Notes under the pieces: generated by a model
Database searches by the model: none
What the model was told of the DNA's origin: nothing
What the model saw: only the letters and a program-made list of their open reading frames with translations
In this document: positions 19,485 to 29,061 of the stretch, piece by piece
Layout: every line of letters begins with the position of its first letter
How positions within the stretch are numbered: position 1 is the stretch's first letter
NCBI GenBank assembly: GCA_022769005.1
Contig: JALEKK010000029.1
Location: 1 to 64,000 of the forward strand
Reading direction: 5' to 3'
DNA: 64,000 nucleotides
DNA from: Lachnospiraceae bacterium
GTDB taxonomy: Bacteria; Bacillota; Clostridia; Lachnospirales; Lachnospiraceae
Position numbers and translations under genes: made by a program

Positions 19485-20537
19485 TTAAAACTTATCTTTA
19501 TCAATGTTATCCAGGGATATTTCGATTAGCTTTTCGCATAATTCCTCATAACTCATACCGATTGCCGCTGCCTCTTTGGGAAGCAGACTTGTAGGCGTCA
19601 TTCCCGGAAGCGTATTTATCTCAAGCGCATATATACTGCCGTCTTCTTTTATCAATTCATCTACTCTGGAAACCGTACGGATTCCTGCAGACTTGCAGGC
19701 AAGTTCCGCAATATGCTGCATTTTTTCGGTTGTTTCTTCATCTAATTCCGCAGGGCATATTTCTATTGCTCCGTTCGGATCATATTTGTGTTCAAAATCA
19801 TATACTCCGCCGTTAGGAATTATTTCCACTATAGGGAGAGCCTTTCCTCCCATTACTCCGACGGAAAACTCTCTGCCCTTTATATATTCTTCGATGACAA
19901 GCTTATCTTCCAATTCAAAGGCCTTATCAAGCGCATTATTTAATTCTTCGTGTGTATATACGATGCTTACGCCTACACTTGAACCTCCGCAGGCAGGCTT
20001 TACTACAAGCGGAAGCGGAATATCAACGGTTTTGCCGCGTTCTTCTTTCGTAAGTTCCGTTCCTTTCGGCATCGGAACTCCCGCCGGCATAATTACTTTT
20101 TTTGTAAGTGATTTATCCATTGATATTGCCGAACTTAAAAACCCGGGACCTGTATACTTTATTCCGAGGAGATCAAATGCGGCCTGTATTTTTCCGTTTT
20201 CTCCGTTTTCTCCGTGAAGTCCCATAAATACAATATCTGCTTTTTTGCAATAATCCAATACATTCGGTCCGAAGAACATTCCGTTGTCCGATTTTCTTTC
20301 AGCTACGGCATCTTTTACTTTCGCAGAGAGCTTATGCAGTCTTTCCGCCTCTTTATCCAAGTCGTTATCCGCGTTAAAAAATGTATCGGCATCTTCAAAT
20401 CCGTCGCTTCCGAAGAAAACATCAATCATATTGGCATTATGTCCTCTTTTCCTTAATGCTCCGCATACATTGGTCGATGTTACTATAGAAACATCTCTTT
20501 CCGTGCTTGTACCGCCTGTAAGAACCGCTATTTTCAT
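19485..20537 (-). CDS. ddl: D-alanine--D-alanine ligase
   Basis: 350 aa. ATP-grasp ligase making D-Ala-D-Ala. Start MKIAVLTGGTSTERDVS, then PLVVKPACGGSSVGV (ATP loop), VEEYIKGREFSVGV, and EINTLPGMTPTSLLPK. The omega-loop YDFEHKY keeps the tyrosine typical of D-Ala-D-Ala rather than D-Ala-D-Lac enzymes, so vancomycin resistance is not suggested. The start at 20537 has AAGGAAGG upstream. First gene of ddl-murF. Confidence 0.97.
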   Translation of the reverse strand: MKIAVLTGGTSTERDVSIVTSTNVCGALRKRGHNANMIDVFFGSDGFEDADTFFNADNDLDKEAERLHKLSAKVKDAVAERKSDNGMFFGPNVLDYCKKADIVFMGLHGENGENGKIQAAFDLLGIKYTGPGFLSSAISMDKSLTKKVIMPAGVPMPKGTELTKEERGKTVDIPLPLVVKPACGGSSVGVSIVYTHEELNNALDKAFELEDKLVIEEYIKGREFSVGVMGGKALPIVEIIPNGGVYDFEHKYDPNGAIEICPAELDEETTEKMQHIAELACKSAGIRTVSRVDELIKEDGSIYALEINTLPGMTPTSLLPKEAAAIGMSYEELCEKLIEISLDNIDKDKF

Positions 20538-20693
20538 AACTAACCTTCCTTTATGTGTTAAAAACATTCTTTTATACTTCATTGTGATAAAACATATTTT
20601 AATATAATAACACAATACATATATTTAAAAAATATTATATGTTATTTACACTTAGTTTTCGACACATATCTGCATCATCATAAAAACAAAAAA

Positions 20694-20730
20694 CACTGCC
20701 GTTTAAACATAATAGTTTAATACGACAGTG
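20694..20730 (-). terminator. Terminator after the NAD(P)-binding oxidoreductase
   Basis: Stem CACTGTCGT/ACGGCAGTG with an inner ATTAAAC/GTTTAA pairing, followed by TTTTTTG on the minus strand. Confidence 0.85.
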
Positions 20731-20739
20731 TGTAATAAA

Positions 20740-21372
20740 TTACTTGCCAAGCACTGATATTCTTTCCTGAATATGATTTCCCGATACAGCTTCGTCAACA
20801 AATGCAATCGCATAATCGGCATAGCTTATAACGCTCTCTCCCTTTGAATTCAAAGTTAATTCTTCTCCCGCCAAAATGTATTCTCCGGTTCTTTCTCCGT
20901 CAGCCACAAATTCGGCAGCAGGGCTTATATAAGTCCACTTAACATCCTTATTTTCTCTGAGTTCCGAAAGCGCCTTTGCCATGGCTCCCGCAACAGGCTT
21001 ATAATCTTCAGGAAAATCAGGTGTATCAAATAGGGTTGTCTTATGCTCCCCATCCGTGTATAAGCTTGCCGCTCCTCCGACGATTATAAGTCTTGTATCT
21101 GTTCCGCCTAATAAATTTAAAAGATGTGCCAGTGTTGTACTGTGCTGAGGAAGTGTTTCCGGTGTCCATGCTCCGAAAGCGTCGGCAACAACGTCAAATC
21201 CGGCAAGGTCTTCCTTTGTCAAATCAAATATATCTTTCTTAATGTAATTTTTTGCGTCCGTATTATTGCTGTCTTTTCTTCCGAATGCCGTCACGTCTAT
21301 TCCTCTGTTAACAGCCTCTGTTATTATTCTTCCCGCAACTCTTCCGTTAGCTGCCACTACTGCCATTTTCAT
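20740..21372 (-). CDS. NAD(P)-binding oxidoreductase (NmrA/YwnB-like)
   Basis: 210 aa. Atypical short-chain/NmrA-like Rossmann protein: MAVVAANGRVAGRIITEAV with the GxxG-type loop, KKDIFDLTKEDLAGFDVVADAFGAW, and RLIIVGGAASLY. Substrate unknown; related YwnB-type proteins are often induced by thiol or quinone stress through HxlR regulators. AGGAGG lies eight bases before the start at 21372. A strong promoter with overlapping dyads is upstream (21422-21488). Monocistronic, ended by a hairpin. Confidence 0.85.
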   Translation of the reverse strand: MKMAVVAANGRVAGRIITEAVNRGIDVTAFGRKDSNNTDAKNYIKKDIFDLTKEDLAGFDVVADAFGAWTPETLPQHSTTLAHLLNLLGGTDTRLIIVGGAASLYTDGEHKTTLFDTPDFPEDYKPVAGAMAKALSELRENKDVKWTYISPAAEFVADGERTGEYILAGEELTLNSKGESVISYADYAIAFVDEAVSGNHIQERISVLGK

Positions 21373-21421
21373 ATCATTGTCCTCCTGCAAAATTATTTAT
21401 TCTGTTTGTAAAATTTTCTGT

Positions 21422-21488
21422 TTGTAATAATTGTCGTTACAATCTATAAGGATAATAACATCGTTTTGTTGTAATGTCAATCATTACA
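21422..21488 (-). promoter_or_regulatory. Promoter with two TGTAA-type operator dyads
   Basis: Minus-strand TTGACA (21475-21480) and TATTAT (21452-21457) with a 17-base spacer. Dyad TGTAATG-N5-CATTACA (21470-21488) covers the -35. A second TTGTAA/TTACAA dyad (21422-21442) lies just past the expected start point. The arrangement suits a repressor blocking both ends of the promoter; HxlR family is a guess. Confidence 0.65.
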
Positions 21489-21666
21489 TTTAAATTTTTT
21501 AAAAAGAATATGAGCCCCTTGAAATCGCATGTAAAATATGATTTCAAGTGACTCAACATTCTTTTGGTTATATGTTTTTATGTACCGCTTAAGGTCTGCA
21601 TACAAATTTATTGTTTATATACTTATTTGCATTTCAACGGATTTTCTTAAAAACGGAAAAACACAT

Positions 21667-23304
21667 TTACCACGGTTCTGTTCCGTCGCTGTTTTCCTCC
21701 GTAAAATGTTCTTTTGCGAATTCCATGTTTTGTACCACTTCAACGACTCCGAGATATTTTTTATTTTTATCTCTTACGGCCATATATCTTACAAGATATG
21801 TTTTACCGTTTTTTTCAAGCCAAACAGGAACTTCGTCTTTCGCTCCGCTTCTGAGCTCCTCAATTATTGTCCTTACCAGCGGTTCGATCTTCGGAGGATG
21901 GCATGAAAATACCTCTCTGTCAATGGACATACCCGGTCTCTTAAATGCCTTAGGCTCTGAATTATTGTTGTAATATCTGTTGATGTTGCCGTCATCCACG
22001 AATGTAATCTCGAAAGGCAAAGTATCAAGCATGGCTGCCAACTGTTCAACATTCATATGACCGCCCGGCATTACGATTTCACCGCCTGCAAAGCTTGACG
22101 GAACAGTCGTTTTTTCGGCTTCATCCCATACTTCGTTCACAACTCCGAAAGCTTCGCTGTAATCCTTGGAATCTCTGTATATTCCCTGCCATTCTTCTTC
22201 GGTAAAATTAACGGCGCATATAGGGAATAAAATATTATTCTCCTTAAATATCATTTCATCCGCTCTTTTTACAACGGCTTTCACTCTTTCAAGCCATTCT
22301 TTGTCTCTGTTCTCCTCTTTTGACAGAGTTCCCAATTCGTCTCTTATTTCATCATCAACCGTCCACATTACGTCAGACGGTCCGGATATTTCATATTTAA
22401 CTTTTAAATGCGGATATAATAAATCTCCTTTTTTAGCATAATGAACAGATACATCTCTTATTTTCTTAAGAGTCTCGGATACATCACTTTCCGCTTCGAC
22501 TTCCGCATTAAATAATTTTATTAACTTTCCGAGTTTTTCATTTTCTTTTGTAAATGTATACAACGGATGTCCCTTTATTTTTGCAAGAGCCGCAGCCTTT
22601 TCGTTTTTGTCGGTATAGTCTGCCTTCGGAGCATTACCCCCCTTAACGGAAGAAGCGACTTTACCTGCCGCCTTGGATCTTGCAACGGCTTCATCTTCGG
22701 CCTTTCTTGCATTTTCAAGTCTTTCCTCGTCCGTATCTCCGTGGAAAAGAGCCGAGTGAACATCACAAAGCTTCTGAACGTCCGCAAGAGGTTCGCCGCC
22801 TGCAATAAGTTCCTGCTCAGCTTTCATAATTTCGGTAGGATCAACGCTTTCAAATTCTTTAACAAAATCCGCTCTTACGCTTTCAAGAGATTCGCCCTGA
22901 TTAAGTCTCTTTAAATATTCTTTAAGCTGACTCCTGCGGTTCTCGCCGGTCTCATCCGAATTGCTTTCATGTTTTGATTTATTCGCCTGTTCCTTATTTG
23001 TGCCTTCTACAGGTTCGGACGCCGACGTTTCATCTTTGTCTTCTTTTGCCGCCGCAGCCATTTTATCCATAGGCATCTCGCCCGTGAGTTCAAAGCCGTT
23101 CTTTATAAGCGCCGCTATAACCGTAGGCATCGGAATATTCTTTGCCGTAGCGCCCTTAGGAATAGTCATCATCCTTGCAACCGAATTAAGCATCACTTTG
23201 TTTTTTATTTCCGTAAATCCAAGATCTGCCATAATATCGACAAGTTCAGGATATTGTTTTACAAGTGTATATACGCTTTTGCTTAAATCTAACTTTTTAG
23301 CCAT
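21667..23304 (-). CDS. DUF1858/DUF438/hemerythrin/PAS multidomain protein
   Basis: 545 aa, predicted cytosolic. In order: DUF1858 (about 3-65, DLSKSVYTLVKQYPELVDIM), a charged linker, DUF438 (about 123-190, LKEYLKRLNQGESLESVRADFV), a hemerythrin-like HHE region (about 250-400, HYAKKGDLLYPHL), and a PAS domain (about 420-540, PFEITFVDDGNINRYYNN). A domain set like this suggests sensing of oxygen, NO or redox state, but no function is proven. The DUF1858 here lacks the CxxC seen in the 62-aa protein at 30008. Start set at 23304 with GGAGG upstream. A candidate activator site lies at 23362-23377. Confidence 0.88.
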   Translation of the reverse strand: MAKKLDLSKSVYTLVKQYPELVDIMADLGFTEIKNKVMLNSVARMMTIPKGATAKNIPMPTVIAALIKNGFELTGEMPMDKMAAAAKEDKDETSASEPVEGTNKEQANKSKHESNSDETGENRRSQLKEYLKRLNQGESLESVRADFVKEFESVDPTEIMKAEQELIAGGEPLADVQKLCDVHSALFHGDTDEERLENARKAEDEAVARSKAAGKVASSVKGGNAPKADYTDKNEKAAALAKIKGHPLYTFTKENEKLGKLIKLFNAEVEAESDVSETLKKIRDVSVHYAKKGDLLYPHLKVKYEISGPSDVMWTVDDEIRDELGTLSKEENRDKEWLERVKAVVKRADEMIFKENNILFPICAVNFTEEEWQGIYRDSKDYSEAFGVVNEVWDEAEKTTVPSSFAGGEIVMPGGHMNVEQLAAMLDTLPFEITFVDDGNINRYYNNNSEPKAFKRPGMSIDREVFSCHPPKIEPLVRTIIEELRSGAKDEVPVWLEKNGKTYLVRYMAVRDKNKKYLGVVEVVQNMEFAKEHFTEENSDGTEPW

Positions 23305-23334
23305 TTTTGCACCTCCGCTCTTCAATATAATATA

Positions 23335-23377
23335 AAAATATATCATTTAAAGGTTTAAATATGTTGTCAAAACAACG
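23335..23377 (-). promoter_or_regulatory. Candidate CRP/FNR-type site and -10 for the DUF438 gene
   Basis: Half-sites TGTTGT (23362-23367) and ACAACG (23372-23377) around four bases; centre about 40-42 bases before the start point implied by a TATTTT or TATATT -10 near 23335-23342. Same half-sites as the perfect palindrome at 30298-30321. Inference from pattern only. Confidence 0.45.
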
Positions 23378-23400
23378 AAATACAATGTATATTAATTAAA

Positions 23401-24024
23401 TTACTTCTCCGTCACTTCTCCTGTCAACATATTAATCTGCTTTGTGCAAATAAGTTTCATTAGTTCACTGTTATGACTTACGGCGATAAGTCCTATTTTC
23501 CTCGTCTTCACTTCTTCCAGAAGAAAGTTCCAGATTTGACTCTGAGTTATAAGATCCAGCATTGTACTTATCTCGTCGCATATAAGGAATTTCGTTCTTT
23601 TCCCCAGGGCTCTTGCAATATTGAATCTTTGCAATTCTCCTCCGGATAATTCGTTGGGGAATCTGCTTAACCAATCCTTCTCAATTCCGAGTCCTTCTGT
23701 TATTCTGTCTTCAATATCATCGCCTTCCTCAATAACTTCTTTCATCCTCAGTACCGGATTAACGGCAAATTCCGGCTGCTGCCAAATCATTTGAATCGGA
23801 GAATAGCCTTTAATTTTTGTAATCGGTACCCCGTCACAGAAAACATTTCCCTCGTCCGGTTTAATGTATCCGGACAGAATTTTACAAAGAGTCGTCTTTC
23901 CGTATCCGCTTGGAGCAATAAGCCCCACTCTTTCATCTCCCTCTAAATCAAGATTAAAATCCGATATAATTTTTTTGCCTTTTTTCTCATAAGCATATGA
24001 TATATTTTTTATTTCCAGTTTCAT
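23401..24024 (-). CDS. ABC transporter ATP-binding protein (OppF/NikE type)
   Basis: 207 aa. Walker A APSGYGKTT, signature LSGGELQRFNIARAL, Walker B KFLICDEIS, then a histidine switch (AVSHNSE). Short for OppF (no C-terminal oligopeptide-binding extension), like NikE or DppF-lite ATPases. Start chosen at 24024, seven bases past the previous stop, with AGG upstream; a frame start at 24048 would overlap. Last gene of the five-gene importer. Confidence 0.9.
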   Translation of the reverse strand: MKLEIKNISYAYEKKGKKIISDFNLDLEGDERVGLIAPSGYGKTTLCKILSGYIKPDEGNVFCDGVPITKIKGYSPIQMIWQQPEFAVNPVLRMKEVIEEGDDIEDRITEGLGIEKDWLSRFPNELSGGELQRFNIARALGKRTKFLICDEISTMLDLITQSQIWNFLLEEVKTRKIGLIAVSHNSELMKLICTKQINMLTGEVTEK

Positions 24025-24031
24025 AAAATAC

Positions 24032-24973
24032 CTATTTTGCGTTGACACATCTCACTTTTCCGCCTCTGAGCGATCTGTATTCCTGTGTTAATTCACATTC
24101 CTTCGTCTTAAACGGGCATCTCGGTGAAAAAACGCATCCTTTCGGAAGATTCTTTACATAGCTCTGATTTCCGCTTATAAATTTAAATCCGTTTCTCGGC
24201 ATTGCGTGCCAAAGAGCTTTAGTATACGGATGTCTGAGATATTCCTCTTTTTCAAAATCTTTTACGCTTGCATCTTCTATGGTTGTTCCTGAATAAAATA
24301 CAGATACTCTGTCAGCGGTTTCCAATGCGAGTTCAAGATCATGAGTTATTACCAGCACCGCAGCGCCGTTATTTGCCATATCCCTGAAATGACTCATTGC
24401 CCTTTTGGCCATAGCAGGATCAAGTCCGGGCGTGGGCTCATCCGCAATTACAAGTCTCGGATGCTCTATAAGGGCCGTTGAAACCAACACCCGTCTGTTC
24501 ATACCTCCTGACAACTCAAAAGGATACATATTCATGACTTTTTTATCCAATTCAAACTGCTCGAATATATTATTCAGCCTCTTATTCGTTTCATTATCAT
24601 TTCTGCCTTTCTTTATCTGCTGTCCGATTTTCATAAGAGGATTGAGAAAAGACAGACTCTGCGGAACCATAACCATCTCATTCCCCCTCAACATTTCAAT
24701 TCTTTTCTTATCCAACAGTTCGCCGTCATAAGTCATATCAGCTTTCATTTCAGCATTATACGGAAGTACTCCCATAACGGCATGAGCAAGCAGGCTTTTC
24801 CCGGATCCGCTTGACCCTATCACGGCAACCGTTTCTCCCGGTCTGACCTCTACGGCAAGATCTCTTATTACGGGTAACTCTGTTTTTTTCAACCCCCTGT
24901 CATACTGAGTAAATGTAACGGTCATATTGTTTATCTTAAGCAGAGGAGCATTTTTATCATTGTATTTAACCAT
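24032..24973 (-). CDS. ABC transporter ATP-binding protein (OppD/NikD type)
   Basis: 313 aa. Walker A GSSGSGKS, a slightly altered signature LSGGMNRRVLVSTAL, and Walker B LVIADEPTPGLD. The C-terminal oligo_HPY region has the CxxxPRCPFKTKEC cysteine cluster typical of OppD/DppD/NikD partners. GAGG lies near the chosen ATG (24973). It probably forms a heterodimer with the next ATPase. Confidence 0.92.
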   Translation of the reverse strand: MVKYNDKNAPLLKINNMTVTFTQYDRGLKKTELPVIRDLAVEVRPGETVAVIGSSGSGKSLLAHAVMGVLPYNAEMKADMTYDGELLDKKRIEMLRGNEMVMVPQSLSFLNPLMKIGQQIKKGRNDNETNKRLNNIFEQFELDKKVMNMYPFELSGGMNRRVLVSTALIEHPRLVIADEPTPGLDPAMAKRAMSHFRDMANNGAAVLVITHDLELALETADRVSVFYSGTTIEDASVKDFEKEEYLRHPYTKALWHAMPRNGFKFISGNQSYVKNLPKGCVFSPRCPFKTKECELTQEYRSLRGGKVRCVNAK

Positions 24974-24989
24974 ATTACCTCTCATTCAA

Positions 24990-25814
24990 TTACATATGTG
25001 CCGTATTTGGATCCATAAGTTTTCTCATTCCCTGACCTGTCAGGTAAAATAATAACACCGTAATCACAAGGAAAATTCCCGGAAACACGGCGAGCCACCA
25101 TTTACCCGTTATTAAATATTTCATTGATTCGGAAAGTATGTTGCCTATGGCAGGTTGACCTGCCGAAAGACCGAATCCTAAAAATGTTACACTTGCTTCA
25201 TGTAATACCGCATGCGGAAACAGAAGAATAAGACCTACGGTAAACTGCGGAAACAAATGCGGCAGAATATGTTTTTTGGCTATATAAAACTTACTTTTGC
25301 CCAGTTTTTCGGCAATTTTAATGTAAGGACTTTCCTTAAGCTGCATAACTTCACCTCTTATCAGTCTTGCAAGCGACGGCCAATGCGTAAGAGAAACTCC
25401 TATAATAATTCCCGGCAGTCCTCTTCCCACGGCAACACATATCAAAATCAACAGCAGAATATGCGGTATTCCCATAACTATATCCGTAATAAATGAAATT
25501 ACCGCATCGGCCGCTCTGCCGCCCGTTGCCGCAATTATTCCCAATGTCAATGCAATAAAGGCACTTATTCCGGCCGTAATTACGCCTATTAATATGCTTA
25601 TGGATAACCCTCTCAATGTCCTTGCAAACATATCTCTGCCAAGCCAATCGGTACCGAATATATGTCCTGTCTCGGGAGGCACGTTTTTAAGTCCGAAATC
25701 CGATGTGATTGCAATATCCGCATTAAGAGAGCCCCATATACATATGACTACCAAACAAGAGGCAGATATAATTATTTGAATAAATGTCCATTGTCTTCCG
25801 TTTAGTTTATTCAT
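24990..25814 (-). CDS. ABC transporter permease (OppC/NikC type)
   Basis: 274 aa. About six membrane helices; the binding-protein-dependent transport signature GVSLTHWPSLARLIRGEVMQL couples to the ATPases. N-terminal FGTDWLGRDMFARTL is the family's OppC/NikC mark. It abuts the upstream permease by one base. Confidence 0.93.
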   Translation of the reverse strand: MNKLNGRQWTFIQIIISASCLVVICIWGSLNADIAITSDFGLKNVPPETGHIFGTDWLGRDMFARTLRGLSISILIGVITAGISAFIALTLGIIAATGGRAADAVISFITDIVMGIPHILLLILICVAVGRGLPGIIIGVSLTHWPSLARLIRGEVMQLKESPYIKIAEKLGKSKFYIAKKHILPHLFPQFTVGLILLFPHAVLHEASVTFLGFGLSAGQPAIGNILSESMKYLITGKWWLAVFPGIFLVITVLLFYLTGQGMRKLMDPNTAHM

Positions 25815-26803
25815 TATATTCTCCCCTTTCTTATTCTCGGATCTATGATACTCACAATAATATCTGCAGTCAGATTACCGGCAAACACAATTACGGAGCT
25901 TATTACCGTTATTGCCATTAAAAGAGGTAAGTCACTTCCCAGTCCTGCCGCAACAACGGCCTGACCCATTCCCGGATATGAAAACACCTGCTCTATAAGT
26001 ATCGAGCCTCCGAATATTTCGCTGATTACGGCAAAATGCAATATAATTGCGGGGAGCAGGGCGTTTCTGAATACATGTCTGCTAAACAGCGAAAATCCCT
26101 TTTCGCCTCTCATTTTTGCAAATAATATATAATCGCTTTCCATTATGTCTATTGTCTTTTCCCGTGTATGCAGCGCAACATTTGATACTCCCAAAAAACT
26201 GAGAGTAAGTGCAGGCAAAAATGCATGATAGAGCCTGTCCAAAAATGTTACTCCGCCTGCCTCGACTCCTATCGGAACACTTAACCCAATCGGAAACCAT
26301 CCGAGCCATACACCGAAAATCATTAAGAACAGCAGCGCCAGCCAAAAGGCCGGTGTGCTTGATATTACAAGACAATACCCTCTTATCAGCTTATCTATGA
26401 ACTTTCCTCTGTTCATTCCCGATATTATTCCGAGAAAGAATCCCATGACACCTGATATTATCCACGCCGCAATCATAATAAATAAGGAATTCCCAAACTT
26501 TACGGCAACTACTTCCCCAACCGGCTGCCTGTACAGCAGAGATGTTCCCATGTCGCCTTTTAAGAAATCGCCCGCCCATGAAAGGAACTGTTCTGCCGGT
26601 TCTTTATTTACACCCCAGTACTCCTGAAGTTTTGCAATCTGTTCTTCGCTCATTCCTCCCAGAGCGGCCTGACCTATATTTTGCTGTAAAGGATCAACGG
26701 GAGACATTTTCATGAGCATAAATGTAATAATACTTACGCATATTACCAATAATATTATTCGTATAATATTTTTAATTATAAATACCGGTAATTTGCCGTT
26801 CAT
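25814..26803 (-). CDS. ABC transporter permease (OppB/NikB type)
   Basis: 329 aa. First permease of the importer, about six helices. Motifs include VDPLQQNIGQAALGGMSEEQI in the periplasm-side loop region, LRYxxPV-like YRQPVGEV, and VFSYPGMGQAVV near the C-terminus. Start 26803 with AGGAG six bases upstream; the longer frame to 26860 is rejected. Confidence 0.93.
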   Translation of the reverse strand: MNGKLPVFIIKNIIRIILLVICVSIITFMLMKMSPVDPLQQNIGQAALGGMSEEQIAKLQEYWGVNKEPAEQFLSWAGDFLKGDMGTSLLYRQPVGEVVAVKFGNSLFIMIAAWIISGVMGFFLGIISGMNRGKFIDKLIRGYCLVISSTPAFWLALLFLMIFGVWLGWFPIGLSVPIGVEAGGVTFLDRLYHAFLPALTLSFLGVSNVALHTREKTIDIMESDYILFAKMRGEKGFSLFSRHVFRNALLPAIILHFAVISEIFGGSILIEQVFSYPGMGQAVVAAGLGSDLPLLMAITVISSVIVFAGNLTADIIVSIIDPRIRKGRI

Positions 26804-26831
26804 AATTAACTCCTGTTTTAGAAAAACACAA

Positions 26832-26923
26832 AAACAGCTGCCGTTTGCCCCATATAGCAATAAAACCGATATAATCCTTGTACATCGTGATACACATTAC
26901 GGCAGCAGCAGCTGTTTAACAGT
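26832..26923 (-). terminator. Weak hairpin between the binding-protein and permease genes
   Basis: Arms AACAGCTGC-CGT and ACG-GCAG-CAGCTGTT can pair across a long loop with a bulge; TTTTGTGTTTTTC follows on the minus strand. It could lower permease expression relative to the binding protein. Low certainty. Confidence 0.35.
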
Positions 26924-26933
26924 TATTTATTGA

Positions 26934-28544
26934 TTATTTCCAAGTCCACTGATCTACATTATTTACGATAGACCAACCGTGTCCGTGCGGATGAATTTTC
27001 TGTTTTGCAACATTCAAACCGCTTTTTACCCAATACAGATGATCCACATTACATAACCATATCCAAGGAATGTCACCTTCCTGAGTCACACCCGTATTTC
27101 CGTCCCACTGAGCCTTTTTCCATAAATCATAGGATTCTTCAAGGCTGTTTGCCGCAAGGGCATCGTCCATGTATTTATTAACGGTTTCGTTTTTATATGG
27201 TGATAGTTCAGCCATCTTAACGGGAGAACTGTCAACCGAATGGTATATGTTGTATAACTCCATAGGTGTATGGGCGCCCCATCCCCATACAAGAGGCTGT
27301 GACTGTGCCTGATCGTATGCTACATCCCAGCTTGTACCCTCAGGATTCACTTTTATTCCGAGTTTGCCAAGCTGATTGGATACCTCTTCGGCTATTGCCT
27401 GTCTTACGGAATCACCGCTCGAAAAATATAACGTAATCTCGGCCTTCACTCCGTTCTTTGCGCGTATACCGTCAGAACCCACTTTCCAGCCGGCATCTTC
27501 AAGAAGTTTTTTAGCTCCTTCAAAATCATATTTCACTTCACCCGCCGGATTGTACCACGGCATATTATCGCATACACTGAAAGCCTTGGTTCCGTGACCG
27601 TTCAGTACATTATTAACCAAAGCATCTCTGTCTATACCGATATTTATCGCCCGTCTGACATTTATGTCACTTGTAAACGCATTGCCGTATGTTACGCCGT
27701 TTACAGTCTTCGGAGCGATTGAAGGAAGATTAATCCCTCTGTTATCTACTGAGGCAACACTGAGAAGGTCATAACCGTTGACTTTTTCATTACTGTATGA
27801 AGCAGCCGTATGGGCAACATCAACTTTGCCGGCTGAAGCCGCTGCAAGCGCCGCATCTTCTTCCATAAACAAGACGGTTACCTTTTTCATCTTCGGAGCT
27901 TCCCCGTAATAATTAGGATTGGCTTCAAATATAACCTGCTGTCCCTTATCCCACTGTTTCATAATGTATCTGCCGGAGCCTACCGGATGTTGCCCGTAAT
28001 TTGCGTCATATCCTTCTTCCGGCACTATTCCCACTATCGCCATGGTGTACGGCCAAATGGAGTATTCCTTCGTCATTTTGAATTCTACGGTGTCGTCATC
28101 TACGGCGACCGCTTCTTTCAGCATTGTAAAATCATTTACAGAGCTGTTCTTACGGCAATTATTGTATGTAAATGCAACATCCTTTGCCGTAAGAGATTTT
28201 CCGTTGGTAAACTTTACATCATTTCTGATATCCACGATCCATGTCAAACCATCCTCACTTACCCTGTAATCCGTAGCAAGATCTTTAGCAATTTTAAGAT
28301 CCTGTGTGGTTGTTAATAATGTGCTTTGTATAAGCGGCTCGTGCACATGCTCTCCGGCTCCCCATCCGTATGCCGGATCAAATCCCGATTCGGGTTCTGA
28401 AGTTACGGGCATTGTTACCACCACCTCATCCTTTGCGGAATCTCCCTTATTATTTGTAACTGCGGCAGATCCCCCGGCGCATCCCGCAAATATACCTCCC
28501 GAAAGGGCAAATATTACCGATAATCCCAAAGTCCTTTTTTTCAT
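26934..28544 (-). CDS. ABC transporter substrate-binding lipoprotein (SBP_bac_5; peptide/nickel)
   Basis: 536 aa. Lipoprotein signal with lipobox IFAGC (C22), then the family-5 binding fold: WIVDIRNDVKFTNGKSLTAKDVAFTYN and VRRAINIGIDRDALVN. The C-terminus carries HPHGHGW, a histidine cluster that could bind a metal; substrate is thus either oligopeptide or a metal complex such as nickel. First gene of the importer operon, with AGGAGG before the ATG. Substrate cannot be decided from sequence alone. Confidence 0.9.
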   Translation of the reverse strand: MKKRTLGLSVIFALSGGIFAGCAGGSAAVTNNKGDSAKDEVVVTMPVTSEPESGFDPAYGWGAGEHVHEPLIQSTLLTTTQDLKIAKDLATDYRVSEDGLTWIVDIRNDVKFTNGKSLTAKDVAFTYNNCRKNSSVNDFTMLKEAVAVDDDTVEFKMTKEYSIWPYTMAIVGIVPEEGYDANYGQHPVGSGRYIMKQWDKGQQVIFEANPNYYGEAPKMKKVTVLFMEEDAALAAASAGKVDVAHTAASYSNEKVNGYDLLSVASVDNRGINLPSIAPKTVNGVTYGNAFTSDINVRRAINIGIDRDALVNNVLNGHGTKAFSVCDNMPWYNPAGEVKYDFEGAKKLLEDAGWKVGSDGIRAKNGVKAEITLYFSSGDSVRQAIAEEVSNQLGKLGIKVNPEGTSWDVAYDQAQSQPLVWGWGAHTPMELYNIYHSVDSSPVKMAELSPYKNETVNKYMDDALAANSLEESYDLWKKAQWDGNTGVTQEGDIPWIWLCNVDHLYWVKSGLNVAKQKIHPHGHGWSIVNNVDQWTWK

Positions 28545-28938
28545 ATTTCCTCCTGTTTGTATAATTTTTTTAATAATATAAAAAGATTGTTTATTTTTTA
28601 ACCGATAGGGGAGGATATGTATCTGTAAATAATTCTTTGTTTCTGTAATTTATTTTTTGATTAAAGCATTGTTGGGAATATCCTGAAATTCATAAACAGC
28701 ATGGCGTTATAAAATATAGAAATTAACCAATACGTTTTGATAATCGTAGTGCGGAACTGATAAAATATTTTGAAATAATTGTTTATGATGAATGATGAAT
28801 CTATGAAATATGAAGTTTAAAATTATACATTTTGTATATAATATATATTCATTTTTATCCTAATGCTCATCTTTATGAATAAAATATACTTAGGAAATAA
28901 ATTGTATAAATATTAATACAGACTCATTTTAATTTTAG

Positions 28939-28961
28939 TTGTATACTGTAGAAACAGTATT
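28939..28961 (+). promoter_or_regulatory. Dyad in the ferredoxin promoter
   Basis: The 517-base gap 28545-29061 holds the divergent control regions of the importer and the ferredoxin and is otherwise featureless AT-rich sequence. Arms ATACTGT (28943-28949) and ACAGTAT (28954-28960) flank AGAA and lie between a TTGTAT -35-like box (28939-28944) and an AATAAA/TAATAA -10-like box. A repressor or redox regulator site is inferred. Confidence 0.45.
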
Positions 28962-29061
28962 AATAAATAATAATTACTGTAGGCTTATTTTATATATGCA
29001 TTTACACTTAAAAGCGAATTTAAATGCATATAATGTTAATTAAGTAGGAGGTTATACGGTT

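Noticed and set aside
19576..20217. 213-codon plus-strand frame inside ddl
   Set aside because: Antisense to an intact ddl; composition reflects the codon bias of the real gene.
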